A stretch of 64,000 nucleotides of DNA from the NCBI GenBank assembly GCA_963720735.1, contig CAVRGL010000008.1, positions 62,001-126,000 of the forward strand, given 5' to 3'. The notes beneath the pieces are model-generated. The model ran no database searches. It was not told where the DNA came from and was given only the letters and a program-made list of their open reading frames with translations. The translations under genes and the position numbers were made by a program. Of this stretch, positions 15,927 through 23,144 are shown piece by piece. The stretch's first letter is position 1, and each line of letters starts with the position of its first letter. Source of the DNA: JBBRHQ01 sp963720735 (GTDB lineage Bacteria > Actinomycetota > Thermoleophilia > Solirubrobacterales > 70-9).

Positions 15927-16673
15927 TTGAACTCACCTGGGGCGCCGCCCCCGGCGGTGATCCTCTGCGGAGGCCGCGGGACCCGCCTGCGTGAGAAGAC
16001 CGAGACGATGCCGAAGGCGCTGGTCGAGATCGGCGGCCGGCCGATCCTCTGGCACGTGATCGAGATCTACGCCAGCCAGGGCTTCGAGCGTTTCATCCTC
16101 TGCACCGGGTACCTGGGGGAGATGATCGAGCGTTTCGTCGAAGCCGAGGCGTGGCCGCCGGGGATCAGCGTCGAGTGTCTGGAGACCGGGGGGGAGACTC
16201 CGACCGGGGGGCGGGTCCTGGCCGCCGCGCAGGCCCTCGACGGGGAGGCCTTCTGCGTCACCTACGCCGATGGGGTCGCCGACATCGACCTCGGCGAGTT
16301 GCTCGGATGCCACCGCTCGCACGGCGGCACCGCGACGGTGACCATCGTCCGTCCCAACCTTCAGTGGGGGGTCGCCCGACTCGGGCCCGGCGACCGGATC
16401 GACGGCTTTGCCGAGAAGCCGCGCAGCGATCACTGGATCAACGGGGGGTTCTTCTGCTTCGAGCCGGGGGTCGAGCAATACCTCTCCCCGGACAGCGTCC
16501 TGGAGCGCCGGCCGCTGGAGAGGCTCGCGGCCGACGGCGAGCTCCGCGGCTACCGCCACCAGGGATTCTGGGAGTGCCTCGACACCTACAAGGACGCGGT
16601 GATGCTCAACGATCTGTGGGCCTCGGGCGAGGCGCCCTGGCGCTCGCGGCAGATGCCGGGCGCCCGGCGATGA
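15927..16673 (+). CDS. rfbF: Glucose-1-phosphate cytidylyltransferase-like nucleotidyltransferase
   Basis: A 248-residue NDP-sugar pyrophosphorylase-type enzyme. The loop CGGRGTRLREKTETMPKALV (about 13-32) carries the GxGTRL signature, IGGRPILWHV follows, and VTYADGVADIDL holds the metal-binding Asp. KPILWH plus YGDGVSD-like segments are characteristic of RfbF, which makes CDP-glucose. The start is TTG 15927; no ATG is available before the GGR loop. It lies 4 bases after the CysO-like stop and overlaps the next gene by 4 bases (ATGA), placing it in the SAM-riboswitch transcript. Confidence 0.82.
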   Translation: MNSPGAPPPAVILCGGRGTRLREKTETMPKALVEIGGRPILWHVIEIYASQGFERFILCTGYLGEMIERFVEAEAWPPGISVECLETGGETPTGGRVLAAAQALDGEAFCVTYADGVADIDLGELLGCHRSHGGTATVTIVRPNLQWGVARLGPGDRIDGFAEKPRSDHWINGGFFCFEPGVEQYLSPDSVLERRPLERLAADGELRGYRHQGFWECLDTYKDAVMLNDLWASGEAPWRSRQMPGARR

Positions 16674-17665
16674 AGCGCTCGCTGATCACCGGCGGGCACG
16701 GCTTCGTCGGCTCCCACCTGGCCAGTGCGCTGCTCCAGCGCGGCGATTCGGTGACCGTGCTCGACCGCGGCGCGCATCCGGTCTCCGGCCTCGCCCTGCA
16801 GGGGGTGGAGGCCGAGGTCGAGACGATCCGCGCCGATCTCCACGACGCCGAGGTGGTCGGTGCGGTGGTCTCGGCCGGCGAGTTCGACGCGGTCTTCCAC
16901 CTCGCCGCGCAGACCCTGGTCGGCGCCGCGATGGCCGACCCCGGCACGACCTTCGACACCAACGTCCGCGGAACCTGGACGCTGCTCGAGGCCTGCCGCG
17001 AGAGCGACGTCCCGGCCGTAGTCGTCGCCTCCTCCGACAAGGCCTACGGTCCGCAGGAGGAGCTTCCCTACCGGGAGGCGCAGGCGCTGCGTCCGGCCAG
17101 CCCCTACGAGGCGAGCAAGGCGGCGGCGGACGTGATCGCTCTCAGCTACTGGCCCGGGTTCGGCCTGCCGGTGGCCGTGACCCGCTTTGCCAACGTCTAC
17201 GGCGGCGGCGACCTCAACTTCTCACGGCTGGTCCCCGAGGCGGTCTGTGCGGTGCTCGACGGCCGCCGGCCGGTGATCCGCTCCGACGGAAGCCCCGAGC
17301 GCGACTTCCTCTTCGTCGACGATGCGGTCGCCGCCTATCTGGCGATCGAGCATGCGGTCGGCGCCGGAGGGCCGGCGGCGGGCGAGGCGCTCAACGCGGG
17401 CGGCGGCAGGCCCCACGCCGTGCTCGACGTGGTGCGGCTGATCGGCGAGGCGGCGGGCGCCGCGGCCGAGCCCGACGTCCGCGGCCTCGGCAACCCACCC
17501 GGTGAGATCGACAGTCAGTACGTCGATTCCTCGAAGCTGCGGAAGATGACCGGCTGGGCACCTCGGGTCGCCCTGCCCGAGGGCCTCTCCCGCGCGATCG
17601 AGTGGTACCGCGAGCACCCCGGCCTGCGCCCCGCGGAGCCCTCGCCGGCCGGCCCCGGCGCCTGA
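16670..17665 (+). CDS. rfbG: CDP-glucose 4,6-dehydratase-like SDR
   Basis: A 331-residue extended SDR. Dinucleotide motif TGGHGFVGSH; ASSDKAYG replaces the usual SSxxVYG and, with RFANVYGGGDLNFSRLVPEA, is characteristic of CDP-glucose 4,6-dehydratase (RfbG), the next step after RfbF. Catalytic motif is YEASKAAAD. The product, a CDP-4-keto-6-deoxyglucose, feeds dideoxysugar or branched sugar synthesis; the genes for those steps are not in the window. Start at ATG 16670 (ATGA overlap); an in-frame ATG at 16151 would run through rfbF. Substrate is inferred by similarity and by its neighbour. Confidence 0.8.
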   Translation: MKRSLITGGHGFVGSHLASALLQRGDSVTVLDRGAHPVSGLALQGVEAEVETIRADLHDAEVVGAVVSAGEFDAVFHLAAQTLVGAAMADPGTTFDTNVRGTWTLLEACRESDVPAVVVASSDKAYGPQEELPYREAQALRPASPYEASKAAADVIALSYWPGFGLPVAVTRFANVYGGGDLNFSRLVPEAVCAVLDGRRPVIRSDGSPERDFLFVDDAVAAYLAIEHAVGAGGPAAGEALNAGGGRPHAVLDVVRLIGEAAGAAAEPDVRGLGNPPGEIDSQYVDSSKLRKMTGWAPRVALPEGLSRAIEWYREHPGLRPAEPSPAGPGA

Positions 17666-17696
17666 CCGCGGCGACGCTGATGCAAGACTGATCGCC

Positions 17697-18428
17697 ATGT
17701 GCGGGCGCTTCACCGTCACCACCAAGGACACCAAGCAGGTCGCCGACCGCTTCCAGGTCAGCTTGGAGGAAGCGCTGGAGGGGAAGGGGATGGAGTCGGC
17801 GGGCGGCCGCTTCAACGTCGCCCCCACCCAGGAGGTCCTCACGGTTCGCTCCTCCCCGGACCCCGAGGAGGCGGCGAAGGGAGATCGCGAGGCGCGGATG
17901 ATGCGCTGGGGCCTGGTCCCGATCTGGGCCAAGGACCTCAAGGTCGGCTACCGGATGATCAACGCCAAGACCGAGCGGCTGCTGGAGAGCAAGGCCTACG
18001 CTCCGCTGATCGGCAAGTTCCGCCACCGTTGCCTGATCGTCGCCGATGGCTTCTACGAGTGGCTGAAGGCCGAGGACCCGAAGCAGCCCCGCCAGCCCTG
18101 GCGCTTCACCGTGGACGGCGGCGAGCCCTTCGCCTTCGCCGGGATCTGCACCCGCAAGGAGTGGGAGGGCGAGTGGCTCTACAGCTGCACGATCATCACC
18201 ACCACGCCGAACCCCCTGGTCGCCAAGGTCCACGACCGGATGCCGGCGATCCTTCCTGGGCCTGAGGCGGAGTCGGCCTGGCTCGACCCGGGGCTGAGCG
18301 CCGATGAGGCGGTTGCGATGTGCGAGCCACTCGACGCTTCGCGGATGCATAGCGCCCCGGCGAATCCGAAGCTGAACAAGGTCGGCAAGGGGATAGAGGG
18401 CCCGGAGCTGCTGCTCGCACCAGCCTGA
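17697..18428 (+). CDS. YedK/HMCES-type abasic-site DNA-protein crosslink protein
   Basis: A 243-residue SRAP protein. The invariant MCGRF start provides Cys2, which bonds covalently to abasic sites in single-stranded DNA; FYEWLKA supplies the conserved Glu, and HDRMPAIL the catalytic His. INAKTE and KTERLLESKAY complete the active-site pattern. Members protect abasic sites from strand breakage and are often damage-induced; no LexA-like operator was recognised here. Length fits the bacterial family. It is transcribed alone and converges on the gene at 18433 with a 4-base gap. Confidence 0.95.
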   Translation: MCGRFTVTTKDTKQVADRFQVSLEEALEGKGMESAGGRFNVAPTQEVLTVRSSPDPEEAAKGDREARMMRWGLVPIWAKDLKVGYRMINAKTERLLESKAYAPLIGKFRHRCLIVADGFYEWLKAEDPKQPRQPWRFTVDGGEPFAFAGICTRKEWEGEWLYSCTIITTTPNPLVAKVHDRMPAILPGPEAESAWLDPGLSADEAVAMCEPLDASRMHSAPANPKLNKVGKGIEGPELLLAPA

Positions 18429-18432
18429 GCGA

Positions 18433-19131
18433 TCAGAGCCGCCCGACGGTGCGCGCAGTGACCCGGTGGCCGCCGTCGGCGACCCGGCAGGAGATATTCG
18501 CACCGGGCCGCGCCGTCGTCCTCCAGAGGGTCGCGAAACCGAGCTGCACGGCGCGGCGGGGCCGGGTCACGTCGGTCAGCACCCAGTTCCAGGTCTGCTC
18601 GCCCTGCCGGTAGGGCGCCCAATCGACCTTGACCCCGGGCGTCGAGCTGAAGCTGTGGAGTGACTCGCCCAGCGGGACGACGACGATGTCCGCCCCCTTG
18701 GCGTAGAAGCGCACGATCGACGCATCGGGCACACCCTGCGATCTGAGGTCCTCGCTGGGCAGCGGGTAAGAAGCGCGCTTCCCGGGCGTCCGTCCGAGGA
18801 CCGACGGGGGCGCGACCGAGATCGTGCAGCTCGCGGTGGCCCGGCCGTCCGGGCGGGCGGTCTCGAGTCGCAGGCCGGCGTTGACCTCATAGAGCTTGTA
18901 TCCGCTGGCGTTGAGGCGGGTCGTGTCGATCTGGCCGTCGACGATCCTCGCCGACACGCCGCCGGCAGACGAAGGGGCCGAGTCGGGGATCCGGGCCGAG
19001 TCGTCCCATTCGAGGTGGATCCCGCCGGCAAACTCGTCGGTGCTGAGCAGGGCGGCGGCCCCGCTGAGCAGGAGGCCGGCGACGACGATCGCGATTACGC
19101 CCAGGGGGATGTCGGGGTCGGGACGGCGCAC
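18433..19131 (-). CDS. Hypothetical membrane-anchored protein
   Basis: Not recognised. The 232-residue chain has one N-terminal membrane segment (IPLGVIAIVVAGLLLSGAAALL), a type II anchor or signal, then an outside domain of about 195 residues with no enzyme motifs. SCTISVAPPSVLG and NISCRVADG each contain one Cys and could form a disulfide. The start is GTG 19131, with TAACGT 9 bases upstream, so the mRNA is probably leaderless. The stop is 4 bases from the convergent YedK gene. Could be a lineage-specific cell-envelope protein. Confidence 0.6.
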   Translation of the reverse strand: MRRPDPDIPLGVIAIVVAGLLLSGAAALLSTDEFAGGIHLEWDDSARIPDSAPSSAGGVSARIVDGQIDTTRLNASGYKLYEVNAGLRLETARPDGRATASCTISVAPPSVLGRTPGKRASYPLPSEDLRSQGVPDASIVRFYAKGADIVVVPLGESLHSFSSTPGVKVDWAPYRQGEQTWNWVLTDVTRPRRAVQLGFATLWRTTARPGANISCRVADGGHRVTARTVGRL

Positions 19132-19140
19132 CGGCCGAGC

Positions 19141-19146
19141 ACGTTA
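19141..19146 (-). promoter_or_regulatory. -10 element, leaderless promoter
   Basis: TAACGT on the minus strand, 9 bases before GTG 19131. Confidence 0.5.
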
Positions 19147-19161
19147 ACCACCCCGAATGGA

Positions 19162-19195
19162 CTGCGGCCCCGTTGCCATGCGAGCGGGGCCGCAG
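19162..19195. repeat. Strong hairpin in divergent intergenic region
   Basis: CTGCGGCCCCG (19162-19172) and CGGGGCCGCAG (19185-19195) form a perfect 11-base stem with a 12-base loop, between the promoters of the two divergent genes. No U-tract on either side. It may insulate the two genes or be an operator. Confidence 0.5.
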
Positions 19196-19275
19196 CACCG
19201 CTCCACCGGGCGCTCCACCGCCCGCCGGGACAGGTTTCCCCGGAGCCGGCTTCCCAAACTCGGCGAATTACCCGT

Positions 19276-19303
19276 TTGCGGAGGGCGGCATCGGTAATAC
19301 AAT
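19276..19303 (+). promoter_or_regulatory. Conventional sigma-70 promoter for the zinc-ribbon gene
   Basis: TTGCGG (19276-19281), a 16-base spacer, and TACAAT (19298-19303). The start point near 19310 leaves a leader of about 90 bases with an AAGGAG-type ribosome-binding site, unlike the leaderless genes around it. Confidence 0.6.
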
Positions 19304-19401
19304 TCATCCAGATCCCACGAACGCTTCGCTGAGCTGATTGTGCAACGCCGCGATAGCAGTCGGGTGGGGAGGCGCCACGGTCAATCGGAAGGAGAGGACG
19401 G

Positions 19402-19635
19402 ATGTACCGATGCAACCGTTGCGGCGCCGGTTTCAACCCGCGAACGCCGCTGGAGATGGACCTCTGCCCCCGGTGCCTGGCCAAGCACAGAATCGCCTCC
19501 CCGCTGGCGGCCGAGTCGGCCGCGCGAGCCGGCGGCAGCGACCCGGCGGACCGCCGCAGGACCAACAGGGCCGCCTCGGCTCGCCGCCGCCTCGAGGAGC
19601 GCCGCCTGCAGGACGGCCCCAGCCCGCCACCGTAG
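19402..19635 (+). CDS. Small zinc-ribbon protein
   Basis: A 77-residue protein beginning MYRCNRCGAGF, with CxxC pairs at C4/C7 and C22/C25, the pattern of a minimal zinc ribbon. The rest, rich in Arg, Ala and Ser, is probably disordered. A good Shine-Dalgarno (GGAAGGAGAGG) lies upstream of ATG 19402. The size and pattern resemble small ribosome- or RNA-associated zinc proteins, but no family is recognised. It is preceded by a promoter and a long leader and convergent with the gene at 19648. Confidence 0.65.
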   Translation: MYRCNRCGAGFNPRTPLEMDLCPRCLAKHRIASPLAAESAARAGGSDPADRRRTNRAASARRRLEERRLQDGPSPPP

Positions 19636-19647
19636 CCAGGCGCCCGA

Positions 19648-20052
19648 CTACCCGCCTTCCCCGGCGGCCGCCAGCGCCTCCTGCTTGGAGCGAAAGCCGA
19701 GGGTTGCCCGCACAATCATCCCGTCGGTGAACTCGTAGAGATCGAACTGCCGGCTGTCCACCGAGATCCCGCTGGCATCCCCGTGACCACGCCAGCGGGC
19801 CTCGACGACCAGGGCGTCGCCCGCATCGATCCACTCGGAGACCTCGACCCGGAGCTCGTCGAACACCGAGGCCCAGAGGAAGAGGACCTCGCGGATTGCG
19901 GCGGTCCCCCGCACCACGGGGTCCTGACCGGGGGCGTTGAGCAGATCCCGGAGCTCGGCCTCGGGGGCGAAGGACGCCAGCCCGGCCTCGACGTCGCCCC
20001 GGTTGAACGCCTCGTTCAGCCGTCGGCCGATCTCGACGTTCCTCTGGGACAT
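19648..20052 (-). CDS. SnoaL-like/NTF2-fold protein
   Basis: A 134-residue protein with the cone-fold pattern of SnoaL/NTF2-like domains: RRLNEAFNRGDVEAGLASFAPEA at the N-terminus and FDLYEFTDGMIVRATLGF near the end. Such proteins bind small hydrophobic ligands or act as isomerases/hydrolases; the function here is unknown. Start ATG 20052 with CATACT 9 bases upstream; a longer reading to 21237 would overlap two other genes and is rejected. Confidence 0.75.
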   Translation of the reverse strand: MSQRNVEIGRRLNEAFNRGDVEAGLASFAPEAELRDLLNAPGQDPVVRGTAAIREVLFLWASVFDELRVEVSEWIDAGDALVVEARWRGHGDASGISVDSRQFDLYEFTDGMIVRATLGFRSKQEALAAAGEGG

Positions 20053-20061
20053 CCCCGCCAA

Positions 20062-20067
20062 AGTATG
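20062..20067 (-). promoter_or_regulatory. -10 element, leaderless promoter
   Basis: CATACT on the minus strand, 9 bases before ATG 20052; a weaker match than the others. Confidence 0.4.
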
Positions 20068-20087
20068 AACCTCGGGTGCGGCCGGGC

Positions 20088-20369
20088 TCAGTTGCGCAGG
20101 CGCTCGCTCTCGCGCTGGATCTCGGACTCGGTGATCGGCTTTCGCCCGTAGACGTCCCAAGCGTTTGCCGCGAGCCCGATACCCCAACCGCCGAGCACGA
20201 AGACCGGCCAGAAGAACCCCGCCCCGCTGATCGCCCAGATCCCGATCAGGAAGGCGTTGACCAGGACGTAGATCAGCACGTGCGCGCGGAAATCGCGCTT
20301 CTTCTTCAGGCTGCCGAGCGCCCGCTCTCGCAGCTCGTCCTCCGATTGAGGTGGCAGCTCGCTCTCCAT
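20088..20369 (-). CDS. Two-helix (2TM domain) membrane protein
   Basis: A 93-residue protein starting MESELPPQSED. A charged stretch (LKKKRDFRAH) precedes two membrane helices, VLIYVLVNAFLIGIWAI and FWPVFVLGGWGIGLAANAWDVYG, the arrangement of the 2TM domain often found next to histidine kinases or alone. The C-terminus ESEIQRESERLRN is helical and charged. Start chosen at ATG 20369; a longer reading to 20456 adds an unlikely leader. Function unknown. Confidence 0.7.
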   Translation of the reverse strand: MESELPPQSEDELRERALGSLKKKRDFRAHVLIYVLVNAFLIGIWAISGAGFFWPVFVLGGWGIGLAANAWDVYGRKPITESEIQRESERLRN

Positions 20370-20475
20370 CCCCAGGATTTCTACCAGCAGCGCCCACGCA
20401 AGCACCGGGTCTCGGGCGACGTTTGTCGGGAGAGCGTCCCCGCCGGAACCCTTCAATCGGCAGGGACGATTGAGC

Positions 20476-20505
20476 GGGGAGCCCCTTCCATCGGAGGGGC
20501 TTCCC
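20476..20505. repeat. GC-rich hairpin downstream of the gene at 20553
   Basis: GGGGAGCCCCT near 20476-20486 pairs imperfectly with AGGGGCTTCCC at 20495-20505. It lies just beyond the 3' end of the minus-strand gene at 20553-20861. No U-tract, so terminator function is uncertain. Confidence 0.4.
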
Positions 20506-20552
20506 GTGCTGCTGGAGGAAGCACCCCCGCCGAACCTCGAGCGCGCCGTGCC

Positions 20553-20861
20553 CTAGCTCGCTCCCTGCCTTGCCCGCAGGTCGACGCTCACCGCGTAGTT
20601 GCTGCTCGGGCCGAGGTAGTCCCAGAGCAGCTCCTCTGCCCCGCCCACGTCGAGGGCCGTCGCGACGACCACCATCCGCTCCCCATCCGCCCCGGACCCC
20701 GGATAGTAGGTGCTGATGTGGGGGCCGAGGACCTTGATCTCCTCCGAGCGCTCCATCTCCGCCAGCGCGGAGCCCATGCCGCGGCCCTCGATCACAAAGG
20801 TGAACTCGCTCACCGCCGGAACGTACCCGGCGCCAGGCGGCGAAAAAGCATCTCCGTCCAT
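20553..20861 (-). CDS. Small hypothetical protein
   Basis: Not recognised. A 102-residue protein with alternating beta strands (EFTFVIEGRGMG, ERMVVVATALDVGG, YAVSVDLRARQG), no membrane segment and no cysteine. Start taken as ATG 20861; a longer reading to 20906 would overlap the promoter and start of the divergent glycosidase gene. It may be a small ligand-binding fold. Confidence 0.5.
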   Translation of the reverse strand: MDGDAFSPPGAGYVPAVSEFTFVIEGRGMGSALAEMERSEEIKVLGPHISTYYPGSGADGERMVVVATALDVGGAEELLWDYLGPSSNYAVSVDLRARQGAS

Positions 20862-20880
20862 CTTTCGTACTCCCGCCGCG

Positions 20881-20886
20881 TATCGT
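20881..20886 (+). promoter_or_regulatory. -10 element, leaderless promoter
   Basis: TATCGT, 7 bases before GTG 20894. It decides between GTG 20885 and GTG 20894 in favour of the latter. Confidence 0.5.
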
Positions 20887-20893
20887 GCAACCG

Positions 20894-21871
20894 GTGAGAC
20901 CGGCACGGCGGAGGGATCGACGGAGGCGCTCGACCCGGCCGCGTCGCCTGCGTGATGGGATCGCTCTGGTCGGGGCGGCAGGCGCCCTGGCCCTGGCCGC
21001 GGCGCTCAGCGGATGCCTGACGGGCGAGAGCTCAGGGGCGGCGCGAGGGGAGAAGGGGGTGTGGAGCCCGGCTCCCGGGACCAGCTGGCAGTGGCAGATC
21101 GTCGGTCGCGTCGGTCGCCTCCGCGACGTTCGGATGTACGACGTCGACCTCCAGGACGCGGTCCCCTCGGCCCAGCGGGTCGGCGTTCGGGGCTTCGGTT
21201 CGGCCCGCTGGCCCCGGGGCGTCAACTCGGGGATCATCGGGCGCCTGCACTCCCGGGGGATGATCGCGATCTGCTACCTCGACTCCGGCGCCTGGGAGAG
21301 GTACCGCCCCGATGCGAAGCTATTCCCGGAGGCGGTGATCGGCCGCTCCACCGGCTGGTCGGGCGAGCGCTGGCTCGACATTCGCCGCTCTGCCTGGAAG
21401 CGCTTCGCGCCGATCATCTGGGCCCGCCTTCGCCTCGCCCGCTCGATCGGCTGCGACGGGGTCGAGCCCGATGAGAACAATCCGCTCGGCAATCGGCCCG
21501 GCTTCCCGATCTCCAGGCGGGCCGAGGCCCGCTGGTACCTGAAGGTGGCCCAGGAGGCGCACGCGAGGTCGCTCTCGGTGGGGATGAAGAACGGGGTCGA
21601 GGTGATCGACCCCCGCATGGCCAGGGCCTTCGACTGGTCGCTGAACGAGGAGTGCTTCTACTACCACGAGTGCGCCCGCGAGCGCCCCTTCATCGAGGCC
21701 GGCAAGGCCGTCTTCCAGACCGAGTACCTCGACGACTGGAGGCACCGGGGCCTCCGCAGCCTGCGCGCGATCGCCGGGCGCGTTTGCCCGAGCGCCGGGG
21801 CGCTGCGGCTCTCCACCCTGGTGAAGAGGAAGGTGCCCGACGCCAGCTTCGTCCGCTGCCCGCCCGACTAG
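20894..21871 (+). CDS. Secreted lipoprotein glycosidase, GH114-like
   Basis: A 325-residue exported protein: basic N-terminus, hydrophobic stretch and a lipobox-like LAAALSGC near residue 40. The mature part reads as an endo-alpha-1,4-polygalactosaminidase (GH114, TIM barrel): YDVDLQDAV, AICYLDSGAWE, WLDIRRSAW and GCDGVEPDENN, where D and E are candidate catalytic acids. GH114 enzymes cut galactosamine-rich exopolymers. Start at GTG 20894 fits the -10 hexamer 7 bases upstream. It is followed 83 bases on by another secreted glycosidase, so both may act on the cell's own polysaccharide. Confidence 0.75.
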   Translation: MRPARRRDRRRRSTRPRRLRDGIALVGAAGALALAAALSGCLTGESSGAARGEKGVWSPAPGTSWQWQIVGRVGRLRDVRMYDVDLQDAVPSAQRVGVRGFGSARWPRGVNSGIIGRLHSRGMIAICYLDSGAWERYRPDAKLFPEAVIGRSTGWSGERWLDIRRSAWKRFAPIIWARLRLARSIGCDGVEPDENNPLGNRPGFPISRRAEARWYLKVAQEAHARSLSVGMKNGVEVIDPRMARAFDWSLNEECFYYHECARERPFIEAGKAVFQTEYLDDWRHRGLRSLRAIAGRVCPSAGALRLSTLVKRKVPDASFVRCPPD

Positions 21872-21940
21872 TCCGATTTCGGCCCCCTGCCGACGCCTGA
21901 GAGCCGTCCGCAGGCGAGGGGTAGGCCGGCGAAACCGGGG

Positions 21941-21946
21941 TAGCAT
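21941..21946 (+). promoter_or_regulatory. -10 element, leaderless promoter
   Basis: TAGCAT, 8 bases before ATG 21955. Confidence 0.5.
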
Positions 21947-21954
21947 CTTCGAGG

Positions 21955-23112
21955 ATGTCCCTGGCAGGCGGGAAAGGCGTTCTCGGCGTGCGGCGGGCTT
22001 GCTCGACGCGCGGGCGGTTGGCCGGGATCGCGGTGCTCTGCGTGCTGCTTCTCAGTACCTCCTGCTTGGCCCTCGCGCCGGGCGCGGGGGCGGCGCTCTC
22101 GAAGCGAGATCTCGCGAAGCTGCGCAAGAAGCTTCCCCCGAACTTCTTCGGCATCAGTCCCAACGAGGGCCTGCCGAGCCCCGCCGAGTTCGCCCGCATG
22201 CGCCGCGGAGGCATCCGCACCTATCGGGTGCCGCTGGGATGGAGCGCGGCCTCGCCGAATCCATCGACCTTCAACTGGAAGCCCTTCGACAGCGAGGTCG
22301 CCGCGGCCGCTGCGGCGCGCCTCGACGTTCTCCCGGTCATCTACTCGATGCCGCGCTGGCTCGGACCGAATCCTCTCAACCTGCCGGTGGCCACGGCATT
22401 GCAGCAGGGCGTCTGGCAGGTCTTTCTGCAACACGCTGTGCGGCGCTACGGGCCCCACGGGCGGTTCTGGGCGACCCATCGGAACCTGCCGTACGAACCG
22501 ATCCACGCCTGGCAGATCTGGAACGAGGAGAACGGCGTCTGGTACACGGAGCCCGTGTCGGTGGCCAACTACGCGAAGCTGCTGAAGATCTCCAGCATCG
22601 CCCTGAAGGCCGCGGACCCCAAGGCCAAGGTCGTCATCGGAGGGCTCTACGGGCACCCCGAGCCGACCGGTGGCGCGCTCGCTGCCAGCGACTTCCTCGC
22701 CCAGCTTTACCAGGTCAAGGGGATCAAGTCCGCATTCGACGTGGTCGGCCTCCACCCCTACGCCTGGGACGTGGACGCGATGCGCACTCAGATCCTCGAG
22801 GTCCGCTCGGTGATGCGGCGCGCGGGCGACGGCCGCACCCCGCTCTGGCTCGACGAGTTCGGCTGGGGCTCCGGGAACCGCTACAGCTTCGACAAGGGGA
22901 TGGAAGGTCAGAAGGACGAGCTGGTCGGCGCCTACGAGATGCTGATGGTCAACCAGCGCGCCTGGCGGATCGGCCGCACCTACTGGTTCTCCTGGGAGGA
23001 CGACCCGCCTCCCACCTGTTACTACTGCTCGACCTCGGGCCTGTTCACGGTCGACCTGACCCCGAAGCCGTCCTGGTACGGGTACGTCGAGATGACCGGG
23101 GGGCAGCCGTAG
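21955..23112 (+). CDS. Secreted glycoside hydrolase, clan A type
   Basis: A 385-residue protein with a long N-terminal export signal (hydrophobic IAVLCVLLLSTSCLALAPGAGA). The TIM-barrel acid/base is in WQIWNEENGVWY and the nucleophile in LWLDEFGWGSG, the two-Glu pattern of clan A (GH5/GH39/GH53-like) retaining glycosidases. RVPLGWSAASPNPSTFNW resembles the GH39/cellulase entry. The specific sugar bond cannot be told. It follows the GH114-like gene and precedes the beta-propeller gene by 32 bases. Confidence 0.78.
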   Translation: MSLAGGKGVLGVRRACSTRGRLAGIAVLCVLLLSTSCLALAPGAGAALSKRDLAKLRKKLPPNFFGISPNEGLPSPAEFARMRRGGIRTYRVPLGWSAASPNPSTFNWKPFDSEVAAAAAARLDVLPVIYSMPRWLGPNPLNLPVATALQQGVWQVFLQHAVRRYGPHGRFWATHRNLPYEPIHAWQIWNEENGVWYTEPVSVANYAKLLKISSIALKAADPKAKVVIGGLYGHPEPTGGALAASDFLAQLYQVKGIKSAFDVVGLHPYAWDVDAMRTQILEVRSVMRRAGDGRTPLWLDEFGWGSGNRYSFDKGMEGQKDELVGAYEMLMVNQRAWRIGRTYWFSWEDDPPPTCYYCSTSGLFTVDLTPKPSWYGYVEMTGGQP

Positions 23113-23144
23113 AAGTTTCCCCGTTCGGGGGAGGTTGTAGGTCG

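Noticed and set aside
16151..16669. Extended N-terminus for the dehydratase at 16670
   Set aside because: The added part lies inside the cytidylyltransferase and codes Arg/Pro-rich shadow; ATG 16670 gives the normal MKRSLITGGHGFVG start.
19304..19401. Possible riboswitch in the leader before 19402
   Set aside because: I compared it with SAM, cobalamin, fluoride, c-di-GMP and ZTP patterns and found no convincing core; left only as a long leader.
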